DNA from: JAENVU01 sp031362155
Lineage (GTDB): Bacteria; Actinomycetota; Acidimicrobiia; IMCC26256; JAENVU01
Length of the DNA stretch: 46,350 bases
Reading direction: 5' to 3'
Assembly: GCA_031362155.1 (NCBI GenBank)
Contig: JANLRZ010000092.1
Location: 1-46,350, forward strand
A program made the position numbers and the translations under genes. Under the pieces are notes generated by a model, which was not told the DNA's origin, did not search any database, and saw only the letters and a list, made by a program, of their open reading frames with translations. Shown one piece after another: positions 25,190 through 32,357 of this stretch. The first letter of the stretch is position 1. Each line of letters opens with the position of its first letter.

Positions 25190-25674
25190 GCGCCTACCGC
25201 GAGACGGCCGAGGCGTTCGCCGCCATGGCCCATCAGATCGTCTGGTGCACGGTGGCCACTGTCGATCCCGACGACCGGCCGCGCACACGCGTCCTCCATC
25301 CCTATTGGGAGTGGGAAGGCGATCAGTTGGTCGGCTGGATCGCCACCGGACCGACCCCGTTGAAACAAGCCGCCCTCGCTCGATCACCGCACGCCTCGGC
25401 CACGTACTGGGCGCAGTCCCACGACACGTGTTCGGTCGATGCGGTCGCAACGTGGCACTTCGACGACGAGACGTGTGAGCGGGTTTGGAACACCTTCGTG
25501 AACCTTCCTGCGCCCGTGGGGTACGACCCGGCGATCATCCCGCCCTGGGCCGATGGTCCGACCTCGCCCGCGTTCGCGGCACTGCGGCTGGATCCGTACC
25601 GGCTGCGGGTGATGCCCGGCAGCGTCATGCTCGAGGGGCGCGGCGAGCTGCTCCATTGGTCCCAATCGCACTGA
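25186..25674 (+). CDS. Pyridoxamine 5'-phosphate oxidase-like flavin/F420-binding split-barrel protein
   Basis: 162 residues of the PNPOx-like split barrel. The sequence MAHQIVWCTVATVDPDDRPRTRV, given here as VWCTVATVDPD and RPRTRVLHP, is the strand pair lining the flavin or F420 site, followed by GWIATGPTPLKQAAL and ASATYWAQ. Such proteins in actinobacteria are often F420-dependent reductases or FMN-binding oxidoreductases of unknown substrate; which cofactor is used cannot be told. The Trp-rich VWNTFVN and PPWADGPTSPAF region is typical for the subgroup acting as general stress protein 26-like. A hairpin 15 nt after the stop isolates it from eno. Confidence 0.75.
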   Translation: MSAYRETAEAFAAMAHQIVWCTVATVDPDDRPRTRVLHPYWEWEGDQLVGWIATGPTPLKQAALARSPHASATYWAQSHDTCSVDAVATWHFDDETCERVWNTFVNLPAPVGYDPAIIPPWADGPTSPAFAALRLDPYRLRVMPGSVMLEGRGELLHWSQSH

Positions 25675-25688
25675 TACCGGACGGAGAA

Positions 25689-25714
25689 GCCCCGATCGGG
25701 TACTCCCTCGGGGC
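25689..25714 (+). terminator. Hairpin before eno
   Basis: GCCCCGA (25689-25695) pairs with TCGGGGC (25708-25714), and inside it GGG pairs with CCC around a TACT loop. It probably ends the mazG transcript. The eno -10 follows directly. Confidence 0.55.
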
Positions 25715-25720
25715 TACTCT
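25715..25720 (+). promoter_or_regulatory. -10 box of eno
   Basis: TACTCT directly after the hairpin, giving a leader of about 60 nt before GTG 25790, which has AGGGGGA as ribosome binding site. Confidence 0.4.
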
Positions 25721-25789
25721 CGGCAACACCGACCACACGCGCAACTGGATCGGCCGCGCCGGGGATCGGCGCCCGACCCGAGGGGGACT

Positions 25790-27082
25790 GTGAGCAGCAT
25801 CGTCGACGTCAGCGCCCGGGAGATCCTCGACTCCCGCGGGAACCCGACCGTGGAGGTCGAAGTCGAGCTCCTCTCCGGCGCTCGCGGCCGGGCGGCGGTC
25901 CCCAGTGGTGCGAGCACCGGAGCCCACGAAGCCGTGGAGCTGCGGGATGGCGGCGATCGGTACGGCGGCAAAGGTGTCCGCCAGGCGGTCGGTCACGTCG
26001 AAGACGAGATCGCCGAGGCGATCCTCGGCATGGAGGCGCTCGACCAGCGCGACATCGACCGGGTCCTGATCGAACGCGATGGCACGGACGCGAAGAGCCG
26101 GCTCGGCGCGAACGCACTGCTCGGTGTGTCGCTGGCGGTGGCCAAAGCCGGGGCCGACGAATCTGATCTTCCCCTGTACCGATACGTCGGTGGTGCGAAC
26201 GCGCACGTGCTGCCGTTGCCGTGCATGAATGTGCTCAACGGTGGCGCCCACGCCGACAGCAATGTCGATCTCCAGGAGTTCATGCTCGCGCCGGTGGGCG
26301 CGGCCAGCTTCACCGAAGCACTGCGGATGGGGACCGAGACCTACCACGTCTTGAAGAAGCTCCTGCACGATCGCGGTCTCTCGACCGCCCTGGGTGACGA
26401 AGGCGGTTTCGCGCCGAGTCTGCCGTCGAACGAGGACGCGGTGAAACTGTTGCTCGAAGCGATCACGGTCGCGGGCTACGCGCCGGGCGACGAGATCGCG
26501 ATCGCGCTCGATGCGGCGAGTACGGAAGTCTTCGCCGACGGTACCTATACGCTCGCTGGTGAAGGCCGCACCTTCAGCTCGTCGGAGTTCGCCGCCTACC
26601 TTGCGGATCTCTGCGACCGGTACCCGATCGTGTCGATCGAAGACGGCATGGCCGAGGACGACTGGGACGGCTGGGCTGCGTTGACGAACGCGGTCGGCGA
26701 CCGGGTCCAGCTCGTCGGCGACGACTTGTTCGTCACGAACCCGACGCGATTCCAGCGGGGGATCGATCTCGGCGTGGCGAACTCGATCCTCATCAAGGTC
26801 AACCAGATCGGCACGCTCTCCGAGACGCTCGACACCGTCGCGCTGGCCGGGCGTCACGCCTATACCGCGATGATGTCGCACCGATCGGGCGAGACCGAAG
26901 ACGTCACGATCGCCGATCTCGCGGTCGCGACGAACTGCGGACAGATCAAGACCGGTGCTCCGGCGCGGAGCGACCGGGTCGCCAAGTACAACCAGTTGTT
27001 GCGGATCGAAGAGGGACTCGGAGAAGCCGCCGAGTATCTCGGCGGTCGCGCGCTGGCCCAGGGGTCGGGTCGTACCGCATGA
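25790..27082 (+). CDS. eno: Enolase
   Basis: 430 residues. It converts 2-phosphoglycerate to phosphoenolpyruvate. Signatures in order: ARE.LDSRGNPTVEVE, PSGASTGAHEA, GANALLGVSLAVAKA, NVLNGGAHADSNVDLQEFM, SIEDGMAEDDW, GDDLFVTNP (metal ligands), ILIKVNQIGTLSET (catalytic Lys), and SHRSGETED. Full length for the family. Overlaps the ftsB start by 4 bp (ATGA). Confidence 0.98.
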   Translation: MSSIVDVSAREILDSRGNPTVEVEVELLSGARGRAAVPSGASTGAHEAVELRDGGDRYGGKGVRQAVGHVEDEIAEAILGMEALDQRDIDRVLIERDGTDAKSRLGANALLGVSLAVAKAGADESDLPLYRYVGGANAHVLPLPCMNVLNGGAHADSNVDLQEFMLAPVGAASFTEALRMGTETYHVLKKLLHDRGLSTALGDEGGFAPSLPSNEDAVKLLLEAITVAGYAPGDEIAIALDAASTEVFADGTYTLAGEGRTFSSSEFAAYLADLCDRYPIVSIEDGMAEDDWDGWAALTNAVGDRVQLVGDDLFVTNPTRFQRGIDLGVANSILIKVNQIGTLSETLDTVALAGRHAYTAMMSHRSGETEDVTIADLAVATNCGQIKTGAPARSDRVAKYNQLLRIEEGLGEAAEYLGGRALAQGSGRTA

Positions 27083-27438
27083 CGTCGAGCCCGACGCCGC
27101 GCTACACGCCGGAGCAGGTGATCCGCCGCCGGGCGATCATGTTGCGTGCGAGTGTGGCGCTCGTGATCGTGGTCGGCCTGCTGTTCGTCGTGGTGTTCCC
27201 CGTTCGTGCGCTGCTGGACCAACGCAGCGCACTCGACCGGTCGAACCACCGACTCACCGAGTTACGCAAGGAGCGGCAACGACTCGAGCGAGACGCGGCC
27301 AAGCTGAAGACCGACGCCGAAGTCGAACGAGTTGCCCGGGAGGACCTGGGCATGGTGCGCCCGGGCGAGCAGGCCTACGCGCCGGTGCCGGGGGAATCGA
27401 CGACCACGACCTCGTCGACCTTGCCGCTCGCTCCCTGA
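27079..27438 (+). CDS. FtsB/DivIC-type septum formation initiator
   Basis: 119 residues: a short cytoplasmic N-terminus, one membrane helix (about 22-46), then a coiled coil (DQRSALDRSNHRLTELRKER and following residues) and the conserved VERVAREDLGMVRPGEQAY patch. The last 15 residues are Thr/Ser-rich. It would act with FtsL/FtsQ-like partners in the divisome. The eno-ftsB-DUF501-ppx order is standard for actinobacteria. Confidence 0.9.
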   Translation: MTSSPTPRYTPEQVIRRRAIMLRASVALVIVVGLLFVVVFPVRALLDQRSALDRSNHRLTELRKERQRLERDAAKLKTDAEVERVAREDLGMVRPGEQAYAPVPGESTTTTSSTLPLAP

Positions 27439-27452
27439 ACGCGCGCCGTCGC

Positions 27453-27458
27453 TACGCT
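27453..27458 (+). promoter_or_regulatory. -10 box of the DUF501 gene (leaderless type)
   Basis: TACGCT ends 7 nt before ATG 27466. Confidence 0.5.
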
Positions 27459-27465
27459 TGGCCGC

Positions 27466-27927
27466 ATGGCGGACCCGGAGGATGTCGAGCGGGTCCGCGC
27501 TCGATTGGGCCGGGAACCCCAAGCCGAGTTCGAGGTCGTCGTTCGGACCCGGGATGGTCAACCGGTCGTGATCCGCAACGCCGCGTTCCTCTTCGACGGG
27601 ACCCCGTTGCCCACGCGCTATTGGCTGATCGATCCCGAACTCAATCGGTCGGTCTCGCGCCTCGAAGCTGCCGGGGGAGTCCGAGCCGCGCAGGCCGAGG
27701 TCGGCCTGCCCACCATCGCGGCGGCCCACGACCGGTATGCCGCCGAACGTGACGCGACGATCCCGATCGACCATCCCGGGCCGCGGCCATCGGGCGGAGT
27801 CGGGGGGACGCGCGTCGGAGTGAAATGCCTGCACGCTCATTACGCCGCGTTCTTGGCCGGGACCGACGACCCAGTGGGGCAGTGGGTCGAGGAACAGCTC
27901 CGTGTCACCGAAACGGGGACCGAATGA
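27466..27927 (+). CDS. DUF501 family protein
   Basis: 153 residues of DUF501, a family conserved between ftsB and ppx in actinobacteria but without known function. Recognisable pieces are the N-terminal VRARLGREP, PTRYWLIDP, VSRLEAAGGV and the C-terminal GVKCLHAHYAAFLAG with its Cys and two His, which look like a metal site. No membrane helix. It has its own leaderless-type promoter although it sits in the operon, and ends 22 bp before ppx. Confidence 0.88.
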   Translation: MADPEDVERVRARLGREPQAEFEVVVRTRDGQPVVIRNAAFLFDGTPLPTRYWLIDPELNRSVSRLEAAGGVRAAQAEVGLPTIAAAHDRYAAERDATIPIDHPGPRPSGGVGGTRVGVKCLHAHYAAFLAGTDDPVGQWVEEQLRVTETGTE

Positions 27928-27949
27928 AACCGAGATCGGGAGCCGAGCG

Positions 27950-28885
27950 ATGAGAGCTGCCGCGATCGACATCGGAACCAACTCGGCGCGGCTGCTCGTT
28001 GGTGACCTCGACGATCCGAACGGCGAGATCGTCACTTTGGCCCGGCACATGACGATCACGCGGCTGGGCCAGGGCGTTGATGAGTCCCGCCGGCTTGCCC
28101 CGGAATCAATCGATCGGACGGTCGCCGCTCTCCGGGCGTACCGAGCGATCATCGATGAACTCGGAGGCGTCGACCTGATCCGCGCCACGGCCACCTCGGC
28201 CGCCCGTGACGCCAGTAATCGGGCCGAGTTCTTCGACCCCGCGACCGACGCGCTGGGCGTGACCCCGGAACTGTTGAGCGGTGCCGAAGAAGCTCGGTTG
28301 TCGTTCCTTGGTGCCACGACGGGCCTTGCCGCGGTGGCGCCCGGGCCGTACCTCGTCGTCGACATCGGCGGCGGGTCCACCGAGTTCGTGTTCGGTACCA
28401 ACGAGCCCGAGGCCTTGATCTCGGTCGACATCGGGTGCGTTCGCCTCACGGAGGCGTGGTTGCACTCCGACCCACCCACCGCCGAGGAGCTCAGCCAAGC
28501 CGTCCACGTCGTTCGGGAGCACTTGGCCGATGTCGCGCGCGCAATTCCCGGCGCGGCCCGCGCGGCCACGCTGGTGGGGTTGGCGGGGACGGTGTCGAGC
28601 ATGGCGATGATCGAACAAGGCCTCGCGGCATACGACCGGGACCGGGTGCACCACTTCCGGTTGAGCAAGGCCGCCGCCGAGGACTGTTTCCGGACGCTCG
28701 CCACCGAGGCGATCGAAGATCGCCGGCACAACCCTGGCCTCGAACCGGGTCGGGTCGATGTGATCGTCGGCGGTGCGATTGTGTTGGTGTCGATTTTGCG
28801 CACGTTTGGCTTCGGTGAAGTCCTCACCAGCGAGGCGGACATTCTGGATGGTTTGGTGCGGGACCTCGCAATGCGCGCAGGGTAA
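27950..28885 (+). CDS. ppx: Ppx/GppA exopolyphosphatase family protein
   Basis: 311-residue ASKHA-fold phosphatase, short form without the C-terminal HD domain. DIGTNSARLLV (phosphate 1 loop), LSGAEEARLSFLGA, VVDIGGGSTEFVFG and GLAGTVSSMAMI are intact. It should hydrolyse polyphosphate or ppGpp-related pppGpp; which is not decidable here. The ATG at 27950 begins the domain; 16 upstream codons are open but lie in the gap after DUF501. Confidence 0.93.
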   Translation: MRAAAIDIGTNSARLLVGDLDDPNGEIVTLARHMTITRLGQGVDESRRLAPESIDRTVAALRAYRAIIDELGGVDLIRATATSAARDASNRAEFFDPATDALGVTPELLSGAEEARLSFLGATTGLAAVAPGPYLVVDIGGGSTEFVFGTNEPEALISVDIGCVRLTEAWLHSDPPTAEELSQAVHVVREHLADVARAIPGAARAATLVGLAGTVSSMAMIEQGLAAYDRDRVHHFRLSKAAAEDCFRTLATEAIEDRRHNPGLEPGRVDVIVGGAIVLVSILRTFGFGEVLTSEADILDGLVRDLAMRAG

Positions 28886-28922
28886 CCCTCAACCCCACGC
28901 CCGAACCCGTCGTTGTTTGGGC

Positions 28923-29288
28923 ATGGAACTCGATGAGTTCGTCGAGATGCTCGGCCGGTTGAACGCGAACGAGATGCAGGCGATCGCCGCGGCGATCGAC
29001 GCGTCGCATCAGACCGCCGCCGACGAGGTCGAGGCCTGGGAAGACCTGATGCGGATCGACGACGCACTGCGATCCCGAGGGCGTACCCGCGCCGGTGCGC
29101 GCGCCGCCCATGAAGCGACCCAGGCCGTGCGCGCGGCCGCCGGCCAGACCGGGGTCGAGATCTCGGCGTCACTCGTGACTCGTGTTGCACGCGAGGCCGC
29201 GTTGCTGGCCCGCGCACTGGTGGCGGGCGCCGATGAACCCGTCGCCCACCTCGCACGCGAGTTCGCGGTCTCGGACCGTTCCGGCTAG
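28923..29288 (+). CDS. Hypothetical helical protein
   Basis: 121 residues, unrecognised. It begins MELDEFVEMLGRLN and is almost entirely helical and Ala-rich (AAAIDASHQTAADEVEAWED, ARAAHEATQAVRAAAG). It has no signal peptide and no Cys. GC3 and residue composition are like those of proven genes nearby. It stands 37 bp after ppx, with no clear -10 of its own, and could be the last gene of that operon. Confidence 0.6.
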   Translation: MELDEFVEMLGRLNANEMQAIAAAIDASHQTAADEVEAWEDLMRIDDALRSRGRTRAGARAAHEATQAVRAAAGQTGVEISASLVTRVAREAALLARALVAGADEPVAHLAREFAVSDRSG

Positions 29289-29326
29289 GGACTCCGGGCA
29301 ACTCTCGGGTCGAGGTGCCTGCTCGG

Positions 29327-29332
29327 TACCAT
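29327..29332 (+). promoter_or_regulatory. -10 box of the class V aminotransferase (leaderless type)
   Basis: TACCAT ends 7 nt before ATG 29340, favouring that start over the in-frame ATG at 29331, which overlaps this box. Confidence 0.5.
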
Positions 29333-29339
29333 GCGACGC

Positions 29340-30437
29340 ATGACGATTCCCGATCGACTGCTGATGGGCCCCGGCCCGTCGAATCCGTACCCCGAGGTCA
29401 CCGCCGCGTTCGCCCAACCGCTGCTCGGTCACCTCGATCCCGAGTTCCTCCGGATTCTCGACGCCACGTGCGATCGCCTGCGGACCGTCTTTCAGACGAC
29501 GAATGCACTGACCCTGCCGATCTCGGGTACGGGTTCCGCGGGGATGGAAGCCTGCTTCGTCAACCTCGTCGAACCGGGCGATGTCGTGGTGGTCGGCGTC
29601 AACGGTGTCTTCGGCGAGCGGATGTGTGAGGTCGCGCATCGCAGCGGCGCCACCGTCGTACGGGTGGAGGAGGAGTGGGGTCAGCCAATTGATCCGCAAC
29701 GCCTGTTGGATGCGCAGGCCGCGAACCCGCGGGCCCGACTCGTCGCGGTCGTTCACGCCGAAACGTCGACGGGAGTCGAGAACGACATCGCGCCGCTTGC
29801 GTCGCTGCGCGACACCGACACCTTGCTAGTGGTCGACGCGGTGACCTCCCTGGCGGGGATTCCGCTCGAGGTGGACGGCTGGAACATCGACGCGTGCTAC
29901 TCGGGGACCCAGAAATGTCTCGGGGTGCCGCCCGGCCTCTCGCCGGTGACGTTCTCGTCGCGGGCGGTGGACCGGATCGGTACCCGGACGACACCGGTGC
30001 AGTCCTGGTACCTCGACCTGGGCCTGATCGGTGACTACGTGGGTACCGCCCGCAAGTACCACCACACCGCGCCGACGGGGATGATTGTCGCGCTCCACGC
30101 CGGTCTCGGTGCGGTGCTCGACGAAGGCCTGGCCGCGGTGTGGGCTCGGCACCACGAGGTCGGTCGGATGCTGCAGTCGGCGCTCGACGCACGCGGGTTC
30201 GGACTCATCGCCCCCGAGCCCGCCCGGTTGCCGCAACTCACCTCCGTGCGCCTGCCGACCGGTCTCGACGAACTCGCGCTGCGACAGCGGCTGCTGCACG
30301 ACTTCGACATCGAAGTCGGGGGCGGTCTCGGCGCCTTCGCCGGGGTGGCATGGCGCATCGGGCTGATGGGCCACACTGCACGACGCCGGTCGGTGAGTGC
30401 GTTCCTCGGCGCACTCGACGCGATCCGCGCCTTCTAA
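29340..30437 (+). CDS. Class V PLP-dependent aminotransferase (alanine/serine-glyoxylate type)
   Basis: 365 residues. LLMGPGPSNPYPEV, ISGTGSAGMEA, VVHAETSTGVEN, VVDAVTSLAGIPLEVD and the PLP lysine in YSGTQKCLGVPPGL define an alanine/serine--glyoxylate aminotransferase. The C-terminal domain with IEVGGGLGAFAGVAWRIGLMGHTA supports this subgroup. The amino donor cannot be told. Its last 4 bases overlap the convergent SRPBCC gene. Confidence 0.93.
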   Translation: MTIPDRLLMGPGPSNPYPEVTAAFAQPLLGHLDPEFLRILDATCDRLRTVFQTTNALTLPISGTGSAGMEACFVNLVEPGDVVVVGVNGVFGERMCEVAHRSGATVVRVEEEWGQPIDPQRLLDAQAANPRARLVAVVHAETSTGVENDIAPLASLRDTDTLLVVDAVTSLAGIPLEVDGWNIDACYSGTQKCLGVPPGLSPVTFSSRAVDRIGTRTTPVQSWYLDLGLIGDYVGTARKYHHTAPTGMIVALHAGLGAVLDEGLAAVWARHHEVGRMLQSALDARGFGLIAPEPARLPQLTSVRLPTGLDELALRQRLLHDFDIEVGGGLGAFAGVAWRIGLMGHTARRRSVSAFLGALDAIRAF

Positions 30438-30889
30438 GAACGCGCGGCCGCGTCCAGCGCGGCGAGGGTTGCTTCCATGCCCGTGCGGTTGTGGCTCTCG
30501 CGGTCGGCCACACCGGACGCGAACTTGCCGAGGAACTTCGCGAGCCCACCGCGGTTGTCGGTCCAGGTTTCGGTGACGTGGCAGCCGGTCTCGGTCGGGG
30601 TGAAGTCGTACCGCCAGGTGGCGATGGCCATCGGCCCGGCTTTGACGACGAACTCGAAGGTCTGCCCTGGTTCGCAGACGGTGACTTCGCAATCGGTCGA
30701 CCAGGACTTCTTGCCGTTGGCGTTGGTCCCCTTGAACCGCGCGCCGACGGCGGCGCCTGACGCGCCTTTGACCCAGCTGCCGCCTTGGGATTCGGGCGAC
30801 CACTCGCCCATCCGGGTGATGTCGGTCACGAGGGCCCAGACCGACTCGGCGGGGGCGGCGATATCGCGGGACACAGTGATCTCAGGCAT
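30434..30889 (-). CDS. SRPBCC family protein
   Basis: 151 residues of the START/Bet v1-like polyketide-cyclase superfamily. MPEITVSRDIAAPAESVWAL is the first strand and helix, TDITRMGEWSPES the loop, and the C-terminal helix carries the long RESHNRTGMEATLAALDAA. These proteins bind hydrophobic ligands in a cavity; no substrate can be named. ATG 30889 is used because the domain starts there. A minus-strand TACCCT at 30920-30925 gives a 30-nt leader. Confidence 0.85.
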   Translation of the reverse strand: MPEITVSRDIAAPAESVWALVTDITRMGEWSPESQGGSWVKGASGAAVGARFKGTNANGKKSWSTDCEVTVCEPGQTFEFVVKAGPMAIATWRYDFTPTETGCHVTETWTDNRGGLAKFLGKFASGVADRESHNRTGMEATLAALDAAARS

Positions 30890-30919
30890 GGGCTGCGCTT
30901 TCGGTGAGGGAAGACCGGG

Positions 30920-30955
30920 AGGGTACCGCAGCGAATCCGAGGCCGCCCCTAGTCT
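30920..30955. promoter_or_regulatory. Divergent promoters of the SRPBCC and EEP genes
   Basis: Minus-strand TACCCT (30920-30925) and plus-strand TAGTCT (30950-30955) are suitable -10 boxes facing outward within the 99-bp intergenic region. Confidence 0.35.
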
Positions 30956-30988
30956 TTGTGTGTCTGGCACCGACGAAAGCAGGTCGCC

Positions 30989-31702
30989 GTGGCAGGGTTG
31001 ACGGTCGTGACATGGAACGCGCAAGGCAGTCACGGACTGGACGTCGCCGCCGCGGCCGCGGGGCTGGCAGCGTTCGATCCCGACATCGTGCTCATGCAGG
31101 AGGTGCAGCGCCGCCAGTTGGGAGCCCTCGGTCGCGCGCTCGGTGCCTACGAGGCGCGATGGCGGTTCAAGCATTGGCCGATCAAGGTGCCGGCCGAAGG
31201 TCTGGGCATCCTCTCGCGGCTTACGCTCACCGACGTCCACGTCCAGACGCTCGCCCAGCGGTGGCGGCTCTGGGATTGGCGGCGACGAATCGCGGTGCAC
31301 GCGTCGGTGGTTATCGGCGAAGGATCGGTCGCGGTCGTCGATGTCCATCTCGGGGCCGGGGTCACGATGGAGGAGCGCGTGCGCCAAGCCGAGGACGTGA
31401 TGGCCCACTCCACGAAGGACAGCATCATCGCTGGGGATCTCAATGGCCGGCCATCGAGTGCAGTGCTGGCCGCGTGCGCTCGGCAGGGCTGGCGCGATGC
31501 CGAGCACCGTATTCGCTCGGAGTCGGAGTGCCCGGCGACCAACTGGGAGCCGGGTGCGCGCACGGCGCCACCGACCCAGCGGCTGGACTACCTGCTCGTC
31601 GGCAACGCGATCAGGGTGGAGGACGCCTTCGTGCCCGATGACTGGAGCTACTGGGCGAAGCTCAGCGACCACGTCCCCGTGGTCGCGCGGCTACGTACTT
31701 GA
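30989..31702 (+). CDS. Endonuclease/exonuclease/phosphatase (EEP) family hydrolase
   Basis: 237 residues. TWNAQG, LMQEVQRRQ, VVDVHLG, IAGDLNGRPSS and the final LSDHVPVVARL are the metal-binding and catalytic EEP motifs in proper order. It may cleave DNA, RNA or phosphoesters; the small size and lack of a signal peptide suggest a cytoplasmic enzyme. GTG 30989 is preferred over an upstream TTG at 30956, which overlaps the presumed promoter. Its end overlaps orn by 12 bp on the other strand. Confidence 0.87.
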   Translation: MAGLTVVTWNAQGSHGLDVAAAAAGLAAFDPDIVLMQEVQRRQLGALGRALGAYEARWRFKHWPIKVPAEGLGILSRLTLTDVHVQTLAQRWRLWDWRRRIAVHASVVIGEGSVAVVDVHLGAGVTMEERVRQAEDVMAHSTKDSIIAGDLNGRPSSAVLAACARQGWRDAEHRIRSESECPATNWEPGARTAPPTQRLDYLLVGNAIRVEDAFVPDDWSYWAKLSDHVPVVARLRT

Positions 31703-32317
31703 TGGGGTAGTGGTGTCGCCGGGCGGGACCAAGAAGTGGTCCCGGTAGTAGCGCATCTCGTCGAGCGACTCCCGAATGTCGTCGAGGGCACGGTGAGACT
31801 CCTGCTTGCCCGGCCGGCCCTTGTACACCGCGGGGTTCCAACGCCGACACAGTTCTTTGAACGAACTCACGTCGATGCTTCGGTAGTGCAAGTACTGATC
31901 GAGTTCGGGGAGGTACCGGTCGAGGAATCGCCGATCGACGCCGATCGAGTTGCCACAGAGCGGCGTGGCGTTCTCCGGGACCCGGGCTCGCAGATAGTCG
32001 AGGGCCTGAGCACCGGCGTCGGCGAGCGTGAGGGTCGATGCCGCCATCTGTTCGAGCAGGCCGCTCTTGGTGTGCATGGTCCGCACGAAGTCGTCCATAT
32101 GCTCGAGCTCGGTCGCGCTCGCGTGAATGATCAGATCGATGCCCTCGTCGAGTAATTCGAGGTCGGAGTTGGTCAGGAGCACCGCGATTTCGACGATGGT
32201 GTGCTTCGCGGTGTCGAGACCGGTCATTTCCAGATCGATCCACGCCAAGGCGTCGGGATACGGCGGTCCTGACGCGGTTGGCGCAGTGGGGGCAGGCGCG
32301 GGATCAGTGGTGGTCAC
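31691..32317 (-). CDS. orn: Oligoribonuclease
   Basis: 208-residue DEDDh 3'-5' exoribonuclease degrading 2-5 nt RNAs, including pGpG. LAWIDLEMTGLD (first D and E), HTIVEIAVLLT, GNSIGVDRRFLDRYLP, YRSIDVSSFKELCRRW and HRALDDIRES (catalytic His and Asp) are seen. The GTG at 32317 follows a TACTCT box by 7 nt. A Pro/Ala/Thr-rich tail of 18 residues precedes the domain. Confidence 0.95.
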   Translation of the reverse strand: MTTTDPAPAPTAPTASGPPYPDALAWIDLEMTGLDTAKHTIVEIAVLLTNSDLELLDEGIDLIIHASATELEHMDDFVRTMHTKSGLLEQMAASTLTLADAGAQALDYLRARVPENATPLCGNSIGVDRRFLDRYLPELDQYLHYRSIDVSSFKELCRRWNPAVYKGRPGKQESHRALDDIRESLDEMRYYRDHFLVPPGDTTTPSST

Positions 32318-32324
32318 ACCGCCC

Positions 32325-32330
32325 AGAGTA
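32325..32330 (-). promoter_or_regulatory. -10 box of orn (leaderless type)
   Basis: Minus-strand TACTCT, 7 nt before GTG 32317. It overlaps the place of the -35 of the divergent acyl-CoA synthetase promoter. Confidence 0.5.
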
Positions 32331-32345
32331 CGCGTCGCTCCCCGG

Positions 32346-32351
32346 TATCCT
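32346..32351 (+). promoter_or_regulatory. -10 box of the acyl-CoA synthetase (leaderless type)
   Basis: TATCCT ends 6 nt before GTG 32358. Confidence 0.55.
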
Positions 32352-32357
32352 GCGCCG

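Noticed and set aside
28435..28818. Extra frames overlapping ppx, aligned on the same strand
   Set aside because: The ppx frame contains all family motifs; the others are shadows.
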